Assembly (NCBI GenBank): GCA_029718625.1
Contig: CM056376.1
Span: 119,444,222 to 119,508,221 of the forward strand
DNA: 64,000 nt
Source of the DNA: Synaphobranchus kaupii
Lineage: Eukaryota > Chordata > Actinopteri > Anguilliformes > Synaphobranchidae
Direction of reading: 5' to 3'
Shown here: one piece after another, positions 1-11,010 of the stretch
Layout: each line of letters starts with the position of its first letter
How positions within the stretch are numbered: position 1 is the stretch's first letter
The notes under the pieces: generated by a model
The model's input: the letters and a program-made list of their open reading frames with translations, nothing else
What the model was told of the DNA's origin: nothing
The model's database searches: none
Made by a program: the position numbers and the translations under genes

Positions 1-305
1 TCTAGTCTAAAATTAATTGTTATTGCAATTTATGAGTATTCACCCCCCTCACTGTCTTTTTTTTTCTTTTCAAATGTTTTATAGGAAATATAATCTGTAC
101 TTTATACTTATTTATCTATTGTTTTGTTAAAGGTTGTTTTTTTTTAACCTATTTGAACCCCCACCCCCTAACTGGGGGACAATCAGCAATAATTTTGGAT
201 AAGAACTGGAAAGGATCTGAGGTACAATATATAATCAACTCAGAATGAAAAGGCAGTTTTATAAAAACATCAAACCATTTCATTATACATTTGAATACAT
301 TCCGC
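1..305. other. AT-rich flank, nothing recognised
   Basis: Short A/T-rich stretch with homopolymer T runs and no open frame or repeat end that I can recognise. It abuts the 5'-truncated L2-like LINE. Confidence 0.5.
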
Positions 306-1993
306 CATTATCAACACCTCCCTAATCTGTGGCCATGTTCCTGCTGCCTTTAAAACTGCCTGTGTAACCCCACGCCTTAAAAAACCTAGCATGGACCCCT
401 CTGATGTCAGGAGCTACTGTCCTGTATCTCTCTTGCCCTTCCTATCCAACACTTTTGAACATGCTGTCCTTGACCAACTGTCTGTTTTCTCCACCATAAC
501 AACCTGCTTGACCCGCATCAGTCCAGCTTCAGAACTACCATTCCACTGAAGCTGCACTCCTGGCCATGACGGAGGCACTCGCCACTGCTAGAGCCTCCTC
601 CCTCTCCTCTGTTCTGATTCTCCTTGACCTGTCTGCGGCGTTTGACAAGGTCAACCACAAACTCCTGATCTCCACACTTGCTGAGATGGGCATTTCTGGG
701 ACTGCCCTCTCTTGGTCTCGTATCTCACTGATAGTTCCTACCAAGTCTCCTGGAAGGGTTCCGTCTCTGCACCCCATCCTCTGTCTACAGGAGTCCCGCA
801 GGGATCTGTACTGGGTCCTCTGCTGTTCTCTATGTATACTAAGTCTCTTGGTTCAGTAATTAATTCATATGGCTTCTCATACCATAGCTATGCTGATGAT
901 ACTCAACTCTTCTTCTCTTTCCCTCCGTCTACCCCACAGGTTAAGGAGAGGATATCTGCTTGTCTGACTGACATCTCTGAGTGGATGGCTACCCATCTCC
1001 TGAAGCTCAACCTTGACAAGACAGAGCTCCTCTTCATGCCATACATGACCTCTCCATCACCATTGACGGGACCATGGTGGCTGCCTCCCGCTCTGCAAGG
1101 AACCTGGGGGTGGTCCTGGACGACCGGCTGGACTTCAAAGAGCACATCAGGGCGACTGCACGGTCCTGCAGGTTCCTCCTGTACAACATCAGGAGGATTC
1201 GACCGTACCTGACCACCTACTCCACCCAGCTTCTTGTCCAGACCATGGTCACCTCATGCCTGGACTACTGCAACTCCCTGCTTGCAAGCCTACCAGCCTG
1301 CACCATTCTGCCTCTTCAACTGATCCAGAATGCAGCTGCCCGGCTTGTGTTCAACCTCCCGCACTTTTCCCATGTAACCCCCCTGCTGAGGTCACTCCAC
1401 TGGCTGCCAGTTGCAGCCAGGATCAGGTTCAATGTTCTGACCCTGGCCTCCACTGCAGCCAATAGGACAGGCCCCACCTACCTGCAGGACTTAATCCAGA
1501 ACTATGTTCCTGTTCAACCACTTTGCTCTTCTACAGCAGGGCGACTCGCACTTCCCCCCCTCCGTGTCAACGGCTCTCGCTCGTCCCGACTGCGGAGCTT
1601 TTCCACCCTAGCTCCTCAGTGGTAGAATTAACTTCCCATTCCCCTACGTTCTACTCGAACCCTGCCTGCGTTCCGTCGAGGCCTGAAGACACATCTCTTC
1701 AGACTCCACCTTGACTGATATTCTAACCTAGGACCTCATGGTACTAGTTCCCTGTGTTTTCCTATTTGTTATAGTTTATAATAGTATTTAGAATAGAAGT
1801 GTAGTATAGCTGATTTACCCACAGCTTACTGTGAACTACAGTCAACGTTCATTACTAGGGATAGCTGCTACATTATGGGAAGGATGTGCTTTGTCTTGTC
1901 TGTTCTGTAGTGACTTTGATGACATTTCTGTATGCACTTATTGTACGTCGCTTTGGATAAAAGCATTTGCTAAATGACTGTAATGTAATGAAT
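306..1993 (+). mobile_element. L2-like LINE, 5'-truncated and frameshifted
   Basis: This is the 3' part of a non-LTR retrotransposon reverse transcriptase gene, split over three frames (about 566-712, 712-1050 and 1074-1625). Visible RT blocks are LDLSAAFDKVNH (palm motif A), STGVPQGSVLGPLLF (block B') and YADDTQLF (catalytic YxDD, about 889-912). A typical L2 C-terminal region with CLDYCNSLLASLP and LQLIQNAAARLV follows. The DNA ends with the L2-type 3' tail, a stem-loop-like GTCGCTTTGGATAAAAGC followed by TGTAATG repeats at about 1976-1991. The endonuclease domain is absent, so the copy is truncated at the 5' side and cannot move. The L2 assignment rests on the tail and the protein blocks. 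Confidence 0.88.
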
Positions 1994-2089
1994 GGAAACT
2001 ATTTCCACAATAACAGCCCTTTCTGCCTGTTGTGATTTCATTTTTTATTTTATTTTATATATCATATATTTAGTGGTATTTTAGGGTAC

Positions 2090-2455
2090 TTATAAAAGGT
2101 ATAGCCCAATTTATTTTCATCCCTTGATAGAATACTACTTTTAATGCTATTTAAAGTATATTTCAAACACTGTAGTCATTATTTAAAATTGTATTTCCAA
2201 TACCTACAAATCACCCTTTCAATTAGTATACTTAAATATACTTTAAGTTTGTAAGACATGTCTCAATTTAGTACACTTAAGTACACTAAGTACACTAAAG
2301 TTGTACGGAAGTTCTACAAAAGTACAACTTTAGTGCATTTATTAGCCTGTACTTAAAGTGCGGTCAATTTAACACAAAATTTGTAGTTACTACATGATGA
2401 GTACATATGTACTAAAAGTATACTTAAAGTATAATATTTTTTTGCTTGGGTCCTG
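2090..2455. repeat. GTACT-rich putative interspersed repeat
   Basis: The stretch is rich in AGTACA/GTACTT and AAGTATACTT words in both orientations (for example 2275-2345 and 2400-2440). This is the look of a degraded palindromic MITE. No target duplication was identified, so this is a compositional call only. Confidence 0.35.
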
Positions 2456-2459
2456 ATGT

Positions 2460-3600
2460 TTACTTAGTCTACTTAACTCTATAGGCTTTGGCCCCCTAGT
2501 GGTGGGACGCATGCGTCTCAATTTTTTATAGTGTTCATATTTCTCTTAAATTCTAAATTATAACGTTAATAAAACACGGAACTTTCGACGCAAAATTGTT
2601 AAAAACAGTCACAGCCTGCGAACACATTCGTTTATATGCTTATCAGCTCTCAGGTTACACTACAGAGCCATAAAGCAGCAGGGTGCTAATAGCCCAACCC
2701 ACTTTTTTTATTTGTTTACAGCCTTCACCTCGCCGCAGTCACAGGCAATAAAATGCGTATCACAAAAGCTCTTGGTACCATTTCAACACGCTAAAAAATC
2801 AAGATCCGATTCAGGAACAATTGTATATTATTGAAAAGTTGTATAAATAAACATTAGGTGTTTTTTTCCCGTGCTCACTTCAGTATGCATACAACCGATA
2901 TACTTCCGGTTTTGTATAAATACATTTTATTTTCTACAAATTCTCTTGATAAACATGTTTAAGCAACCAAATACGATACCTGGTTATGCAGTTATAACCC
3001 TTTTCTGAAGAATCCTCAACGTTTTTTCGTAACCCATTTATCCATTATCCAGGAAAGTCTCAATTTCCACAGTGCGTACCCTTCGCTTTTGCGTTTGTAC
3101 TACGTTACTACCGTTGCGTAAAAGCATTACTAGACTGCTACAGGAATGATCTAACGTAAAACACGTAGATTATCTTCTACGGGGGTTCCTGCCCTTTCAA
3201 ACGAAGTAAAACATGTCATATCCAAGCGACTGTGAACGGCGCTGTATCCACGCGTAAAGACAGCCCATAGGGCAATCGGCTGTGCGCTTCTGACCGTCGA
3301 CAGCATCAGATGACGCCTGTGGCCATTTTGACTGAGTTTATCCTGGAAGGGATGGGCTGGATTGCTGTTACAATTACGTTTTCAGTCTATGCCGATGTAT
3401 TTAGCAATGTGTAGCTTTTTTTGTGAGCTGAAAAAACGTCACAGACCAGTCTTTCTCTGTATGCAGACACGGGTAGCTGTATGATGCAATTGCGCTGGTG
3501 ATGTCTTTGCTGCTTCAAAGTTTACGATTATTTTATACATTTATACGCGAACGTGGCAATCAACGGTGGAAAGAAGAGCGCTTATTTCACGGTTGCTCAG
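2460..3600. other. Intergenic sequence, no gene recognised
   Basis: Unique-looking sequence of mixed composition with no ORF of note and no repeat end that I recognise. Local CpG density rises at about 3180-3320, just before the candidate exon at about 3625-3687. A promoter there is possible but not shown. Confidence 0.35.
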
Positions 3601-3624
3601 GTTTTGGAGGTGAAGAAGTGTCCC

Positions 3625-4129
3625 AGAGGCGAAGAAGTCTGTGTTCTGGCAGAGCAATGACTCTGGCATGGACCCGTGCCTGGACATGTAAGTGTTTTTA
3701 AAAATATATAATACAAATTATTATTATTATTGTTATTATTATCATCATAATTATCAACAGTATGGAGCGCTATTATCTAGAGTATTTTTAGTTTGGTGAT
3801 AAATGGATTCTCGCAGGAGTTCGCTAGTTAGCTTCTATGGCGTCACAGGCTGGTAAGCAGCGCCTGCTCTTTGTTTTCTAGCGTTCATTCGCAGTTTCTT
3901 TGTGCAGCAACCAACACAAGGGCTAGTTGTTGAATTTACGCATGAAACGACATCCATTCTCAGTACTTTATTTCACGGTTCAGTCAAGACATTACAGTAT
4001 TATAATAATGTAATTTAGTTCGTGCAAGCTGACAAACTAATTCATAAATCCTAGTTAGCTACGATTGCTAATTATGTTGGAGCTAATATCAGACGTACTG
4101 TGGATGTAAGATTTTTTAATGTATATACG

Positions 4130-4204
<75 letters not shown>

Positions 4205-4387
4205 TAAAATACATTTTTTTTCCCACTTAATTGTAATACTTGCCATATGTCTTTTTGAGATAATTTGTGTTCTCATTTTTTAGTGATTCTACTTAGTAAT
4301 GTACTTGAATCTGTCTTTTTCAGGGAGGACAGTGAAGACACCCCTCCCCCACCTGACACCTCTGTCGTAGGAGGTGGTAACAGACAG
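3625..4387 (+). other. Candidate coding exon pair, gene unidentified
   Basis: An open stretch ends at 3687 in a strong donor (GACAT|GTAAGT). A pyrimidine-rich TTTTTCAG acceptor opens a 64-nt block at 4324-4387, which ends CAG|GTTTGC. Joining 3687 to 4324 keeps the frame open and gives an acidic, proline-bearing peptide: NDSGMDPCLDM, then EDSEDTPPPPDTSVV. The upstream limit is set by an in-frame stop near 3620, so the true start or a further acceptor is unknown. A second open frame overlaps at 3550-3660 and also looks codon-like. I do not recognise the protein and found no further exons before 38 kb. It may be a 5' gene fragment, a lost gene or chance. Confidence 0.3.
4121..4202. repeat. Compound (TA)n-(TG)n-(TA)n-(T)n microsatellite
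   Basis: TA repeats run at about 4131-4151, TG repeats at 4152-4173 and TA repeats at 4174-4191, followed by a T run. It is perfect over most of its length and likely to be length-polymorphic. Confidence 0.97.
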
Positions 4388-4399
4388 GTTTGCCAAATA

Positions 4400-5500
4400 G
4401 TGATGTATAATTCATTACTTTTGCTGTAAAAAGTCAAGTTGAAGGCTTGTTATAGATAAACCTGTTATTCTGCTGGCTTATGGGGCTCTGGTAAATCTAA
4501 CTTTGAAGTACAGTGCCATTTTAGATGTAAAGCAGATTGGTTGGATAATATTAGGGTAAGTAATCCTTTTCGGAGAGGTATTTGGGCACTTTTGGGCACG
4601 CTTTGTAAGAGAATACCCTCATACACATAAACACAAAACATGTGTAGGTTAATTTTCTTCACATTCTGTATTACAAAAAATGTTTTAAAAGAAAAATAAA
4701 GTTTTCTGATGATTGACATGCCTAGACAGAAAGATATGCACATGTTTTATATTTGGAGACGGATAAATATTGGGACACTGGGCACAGTTTTGGAAAAATT
4801 ACCAATGCATAAGGAAAGCCTGTAGATATCTTTACCAAATTCTATACACAAGTGGACAACATATCAGTGCACTAGTGTAAGGAATTCTGGCTTGCTCCTT
4901 TGAAGTTGAAATATTCAGTGCTAAACTGTAAAAACACAAGGCGTTTTGTACTTTTTTTTGTTTTTTTATGTGTATTATGTATAAACTGTATGTGACCATT
5001 TTTACATAAATTTATTCTGATGCAAATTTCTGAATGGTACAAGCCTCTTCTTTCATTGAAACTTTCAAGCATGGATGTGCAGTGAATAGTTTTTGAGATA
5101 TTGGCACTTAATTGACACTAGTAAAAACTAGGCGAAAATTGTATAAAATAGGCCAAAGTAAATAGGGTTAAGCATGGTGCACCATTAAAATATATTGCCA
5201 TGTACTATATTATAGCTTGTTATTGGGGTTTTATTATAATGAATTGGTGTCCCACATTACCTAATGAGCTGTCCCACATTCCCAAACGCAGATGAAAAAA
5301 TGTGTTGTGGCTCAAAGCAAATATAAAGGTGTGTCATGCATCCTGTGAGCAAGATTTCCACATTTTTTCCTTTTTATGTGGTCAGATAACATCTTGAGTA
5401 TTTCAGAATTGTATCATGTGCTGTGTAAATGTGTTGGACTAATATCGAAACAGATAACAGAAGGCAAAACTGCAAAAAGTGTCCCACTTTATCTGAATTC
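4400..5500. other. Intergenic, AT-rich, no gene recognised
   Basis: Low-G+C sequence with only short chance ORFs. The phrase GTCCCACATT/GTCCCACTTT recurs at about 5249, 5269 and 5480, suggesting an old degenerate repeat, but no ends could be defined. Confidence 0.35.
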
Positions 5501-5539
5501 ATCCCTACCTTTAATAACTGGTATAATTGCTAGCTGGTA

Positions 5540-5735
5540 GAAGCTTGCGAGGTGCGAGCTATGAGGTGGGAGCTGCGAGCTGCCAGCGAGCTGTGAGGTG
5601 GGAGCTGCCAGTGAACTGTGAGCTGCCACTGCGAGCTGTGAGCTGCCACAGCGACCTGCCACCACGAGCTGTGATCTGTCAGTGAACTGTGAGGTGCGGT
5701 GCATGCTGGGAACTGCGAGCTCACAGCTCGCACAG
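5540..5735. repeat. GAGCTG-type degenerate minisatellite
   Basis: Irregular tandem iterations of GCGAGCTGTGAGGTGGGAGCTGCCAG-like words cover about 200 bp. The terminal phrase GTGAGGTGCGGTGCATGCTGGG recurs at about 8466 and 12714, so part of it belongs to a dispersed unit. The minus-strand ORFs here are a by-product of the repeat. Confidence 0.8.
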
Positions 5736-6441
5736 AAGGCTTGTACCCGCTCAATACACTGCAAAACATAGCCCAACCATTTTAGGCTAATAGCATCGAC
5801 ACACATTTTTATTTATTTTTTTAATTAAATCCCAAGCACAAAACAAAGCACAATACAATACATGAGACTACTGTCTCCTTACTAACAAAAAACTAGGCGC
5901 CGGCCTTTTAGCATCGACACAAATACCCTACAAAATATGGCAGTGGGCTTACAATTTAAAATCCTTCCAACACAAAGTAGCCTACTAGATCTGAACTCCG
6001 GTATATATTTTTTTCCAAAAAGCGTCATCTGCTGGAGAAATGTTGTAACTGATTGTTTGGCTTCCTCCATTACATTTCCTGCATTACTTTGTACACAGCT
6101 TTTAAAATAAACACGTGGATAAATGGACATAAATTTTAGTAAGGTAGATTAGTTTTAACCCTTTTTCTGAACAAAAAAGATTGTTCCATTGTAGCTTTTC
6201 CTTTAGGGAATATATTTTATTAACCACCCGGCTACATAAATACAGTTTTTTGAATTATCCTTATTGCTGTATTTTAGTTTATATTATTAATTTATATTAC
6301 TGTAGACTATCCGTTGTTGTCATACCCTTGCATATTGAATGAATGTAAATGCCGTTTTTGAATTCAATGTAATCGTCTTTTCAATTAAAAAAATACTGAT
6401 ACTACAACGTTAACACTTTAATTACATAAATAGGCTACTCG

Positions 6442-8373
6442 GGGCTCTATCTTGGCGATCTTGGCGCTTGGTCTAAGCGCATGGCGTAAAGTCCATTTAG
6501 GGCATGTCCAAGTCCAAGTTGCTATTTTAACGGCGTGTTTTTTGGGCGCTAAGCAAGGCGCAGCGTGCTAATGGGCTGAACCTAGTCTCTTCATTAATTA
6601 TAGGTGTGTCTTGGGCGTGACATGCAATAAACCAATCAAAATGTCATATCCCATTCCCTTTAAAAGCCTGCTTTTCCACCTTGGCCGATTGCTTATATGA
6701 TGACGAAACAGACATGCTCGTGCGTGTTTAGTGCGATCAAGGAATAGGCTGTGTGGATCAATAGTAGCCTATGATAAATATTATTCGGACAACCCATTAG
6801 GAGTTCCCGGTAATTCCCGACAGTGCTGTTATTTTATAAAATATATGCGGTTAAATTTCGTTAAAGGCACCTGCAACAGCTGAGAATAAGCTACCAATGT
6901 CTTCCGTCTCACCTTAGAAAACGCCAAATTAGCCTGCTTGTTTAACAAATTTTGTTTGATTATGCAATGAAGCAATGAACTCATGTTCAAGCTTCATCCG
7001 AAGTTCATTACCTGCATTCTAATTTTGATTAATAAAATAAATAACGTTATTTTGCCTTAATGATGACAATAAATACAATAAAGCTGTCAGGTTGGCAACC
7101 CATAGGTTCACACATATTTTCCCTTGTTTTATAGTGTCCTGCTTATGGAAATGCGACCAACCTATTTTAATGGTAGCGTAATGCTTTAAAACGATCCACT
7201 TTCCCAGGAAGACCGTAAAAAGTGTGATTTACAGCAGAGGAAACAGACCTGCTCCTGTAAAGCCCACATGCAGATAATGGGATTAAAATTAACTGTAAAT
7301 TAATTTTGTAACGTGCTGCAAATTTGTTTTTGTTTCTAATTAGACGCTTAGTTCTCTTTAAAATCTTTTGTTCAGTTATGGAATAACAGGTGAAATCAGC
7401 GGGGTTTTAATAAGCTGAGGGTATGTAATTAAAAAAATATGAAGGACGAAGAATAGCTAAGGTTACAATTCAGTTAACATGATGACATTTATCTCATTTT
7501 TTAACCATAGGCTATCGAAAAAACCTTATGCACAACGAATCCGCTGTAGCCTAGGCTATTTGAAAAACAATAAAAGCAATATTCACTGAACAAGGTTTTG
7601 AACTTTTTTCAGTCACAAACCATTCTATTTACATACAGGTTGTATTCCTAGATAAACAGAGCTGTATTGTAATGACATCTGAAGCGCATTTTCAGAACTC
7701 AAATGTCCGTCTATTGCAGTGCGCGAGTTTTCCATTGAATGACAATTCATGCATTAGGTGTAAATGACAATTCGCGCATTAGGCTTGATATAGGTGTTAT
7801 CAGCTCCTTTTTAATGGAGAGCCATTGTCCTGTACCATCGCACATCGCCTGGATGTTGATGCAGTGGGCTGAGTGCAATGTAATGTGGCATTCCCCTTCG
7901 CTTGGGAAAGGTATGTGGACCTATGGAACCTTTTATTGTTATGCATTTTTTATATAGCCTACACAATAATAATATTTCACATTGTGATCTAGATATTTTA
8001 GTCATGCTTGTGCGCGCCCCTGTGTGTAACAGACAGGAGGGTACGCGCGTTGTGCACACGCCTATGTAGACGCACTTATATGCGCCATTAAAATAACATG
8101 TAAACAACTGCGACATGACTTTAGACCAGGTTTGTGGTGGATCTAGCGCAAGCGCTTTCTGCTGGCTCAAGATAGCAATACGCCAAAAATAATCCTGGCC
8201 ACTCCTCATGTTAAGACCAACACGCCCAGTTCACTTGTAATGGGCGCAAGAATACATGGTAGTTAAACGACGTAAACGCAAGGCGTTATAATGAACCATG
8301 CGCCGGGTGTAAGATAGCAAAGACACTTGCATTTGGGTTAGCGCCGCTTAGCGCTGGGTGTAAGATAGGGCCC
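6442..8373. mobile_element. Non-autonomous DNA transposon (teleost GGGCTCTATCTT family)
   Basis: The left end reads GGGCTCTATCTTGGC. The right end reads GGGTGTAAGATAGGGCCC, whose complement starts GGGCCCTATCTT, giving imperfect terminal inverted repeats of about 12 bp. Both subterminal regions carry AAGCGCATGGCG / AACGCAAGGCG words familiar from abundant non-autonomous teleost DNA transposons. I think these are hAT-like, but no target duplication was resolved. No transposase frame is present. About 92 bp of the right end (AAGGCGTTATAATGAACCAT region) is tandemly repeated at 8374-8465. The tandem-duplication breakpoint at 7763 falls inside this element. Confidence 0.6.
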
Positions 8374-10059
8374 ATGGTATTTAAACGGCGTGAACGCAAG
8401 GCGTTATAATGAACCATTCGCCGGGTGTAAGATAGCAAAGACACTTGCGTTTGGGTTAGCGCCGCTGTGAGGTGCGGTGCATGCTGGGCTACCAACACTG
8501 AAGAAAGTTAATGTGATCACTCTGGTCCATACATACGTAGTTTTAGGCTACTTGAAGTAAAGAAAGACTATTCGGAGGCACTCGTCTTTAGAAGTTCTTA
8601 AGTTTTAAAAATGCCTTTTATTAATATCGCGGCATGATATAAGGGAAACATGAAGGTGGCCTAAGCGTTTCAGCTTAGTATTTTTTTTATAATCATATAA
8701 GGGACGTTGGCAGAACAAATTAATAAAACATCCCTTAAATCATTAATTAATTCATCAACACAAGCGACACCTGGCCGCACTGTAATTATGACAAATATAA
8801 CCTAATAAAAGCAGTTAATTTCTTTCTGTCTGATTTTAACCTTCATTATCAAGGCAAATAACGTAGCCTATATACAGCCTATACAATAAAGTATCACGAA
8901 ATAGCTATTCCACCATATTCAGCTTAATCAAAGGCTAATCGTTTTAATATATTTTTGACATTAAAAATATAAAAAAATATCTCTATATTTTTGTCTTCAA
9001 TGCGAGCTTAAGCGACAGATTTAAAACGGAGGAATCATTCAATTCTGTTATTCATTCCGCATTTATATAATAGGTTACAACTGAAAACATGGATAGGCTA
9101 TAAATAAACGATTTTTAATCATGATTATAAATGAATAAATGGTGCAATCATGACATGTCCAAGTGTTGTTTCATTTCAATTTACTAGGCTATATTTTTCA
9201 TCTCAATGGCATAGTATAGGACATGTTCTCGTAACTTCTAGCGCACCTTACAATCGCAGACTTCAGTTTCTCTTTCCTAACACTGTGCATTACGTTATAC
9301 GAATCTCCAGAACCACATTATGTCATTATCCAACTCAGACATGCGCACTTTTCAACTACGGCGCGAAAATGTGATTTTTTAAAGAAATATAAGGCACAGA
9401 GTTAACATCATTATATTAATGTAAATATTTTTAATTTGCTGTCAAAAATGAATGGAGCCCAATGGGAAAATAAAATTAAACGATGTTTTTCTCAATAATA
9501 ATCGGACAATAAACATACAAATGTACACGTACAACTTCTGGACGGATAATGTCTTTTTACAAGTTGCTTTGAAGTCTGTTTTCTTGCTTTAGATCAGTAA
9601 CCCTGGGTTATAATAAAGCCCACCAAAACAATGACTATTATAAATTAGGTTGATCTTTATATAGGCATACAAATTGCCATGTACAAACTACATGGACGTA
9701 TGATTCACATATTACATACCTGCACATACCACCATCACCAGAGAAAGCAGAGATAGTGTATAAAATAAATCCATTCTTTCATTTCCTGTAGTCGATGTAT
9801 TTCGTTATCCGTACCTCACCCTGACTGTAAAATCAAACTTTGGTCGGTAATCGGCTTGCCATATAGGCTAACCATTACAACTCAGCTGCTCTAGCCCTCC
9901 CCCTTCCACATTACACAACTTTCTCTTTCTTGTGGGTATGGGCACTGGGCAAACATTGGTTATGGCCAAGGGCATTTCTAGGACCTGAAAACATCTGGGG
10001 CTTAGCCCAATACATCTGGGGCTTTCCTTAGACTTTGTAAGGGGGTCTGGGGGCATTGT

Positions 10060-10216
10060 GGTCTTTCCTCAAATTTTTTTCTTTTTGCTTGACCAGACAG
10101 CAACCCTGTATTCAGCTACCCTACAATCATCATCATCAGTTCATTTTACCCTATTGCCCAAGTTGGGATTTGAACCAGCAGCTCTCTGGTTACCAGGCCA
10201 CAGTCTTAACCTAGGC
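10060..10216 (-). repeat. tRNA-derived SINE-like segment (copy A)
   Basis: On the minus strand an A-box-like GTAGCCTAGGTTAAGA is followed by a B-box-like GGTTCAAATCC (plus-strand 10167-10177). This is the layout of a tRNA-related polymerase III promoter heading a SINE. The same block is at about 15070-15230 in copy B, where the LTR element has inserted at its edge. Confidence 0.55.
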
Positions 10217-10739
10217 TACAATGCAATAATCTGTTTTCAAAGCACTAGTGATCCAATACAATGTACCTCTGCTGAATGTCTTGTACACATTTGGCATAGA
10301 TATGTCTTAGTTGATCCAAGCTGTGAACAGCTCAGTTTGTATTGCTGCAGATTGTAGTGCCCTTTGGTAAAAATGCCTGATTGATTGGACTTTATCAATT
10401 AATTCAACTCTTCAACAAACGTCATTACAAAATTAATCATACTATTTTGGATGAAATTATGACAAATATACAAAGTAAGGCAGAATATGTACACTTAAAG
10501 GATACAGGAGATCCTGGATACATGTACAAACATTCACAAATACATTTTAAAATATTGGGAAACATTTATTTTTGAGGGTAAGAATGAGATCCTCACGTAT
10601 TTATTCAGTAATTCATATTTATTTAGTAATTTAGTATTTATAATATTAATTAATAAAACACTGTTCTCATTCTTTCTTGCTTCATTCTCAGTTGAACTTA
10701 CATCCTTCTCAGACTTGGGTTCAGTCTTTGACAGTCAAA

Positions 10740-11010
10740 CATTTGTTGTACAGAGTTGAGGTGCCAGTGGCCCAGTAAATTAAGGAACAGGCCTAGTAAC
10801 CACAAGATTTCTTGTTTGATTCCCACCTGGTGATGCACTGCCACTGTGTGTAAGTGTCATTTTATTTTAAAATGGCTTATTTGGGTTTGCGTGTGATTTT
10901 TTACTAGGCTTGTTTGCCACCTAAATGGAACTCAGACCTGTAGCATAGTGGTTAGTGAGCAGAACTTTGAAGTTATTGATGTCAAGTTCAAATCGCACTG
11001 CATCCCGAAT
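10740..11010 (+). repeat. tRNA-like SINE heads (copy A)
   Basis: Two tRNA-like heads follow each other. At about 10750-10830, GTGGCCCAGTAAATTAAGG is followed by TGTTTGATTCCCACC. At about 10938-11000, TAGCATAGTGG (a good A box) is followed by AAGTTCAAATC (B box). The equivalents in copy B are at about 25260-25520. The bodies and tails are not resolved. Confidence 0.5.

Noticed and set aside
8286..8498. 70-aa minus-strand ORF identical at 12534-12746, apparently conserved
   Set aside because: Identity comes from the recent tandem duplication, and its internal repetition from the duplicated transposon end. No evidence of coding.
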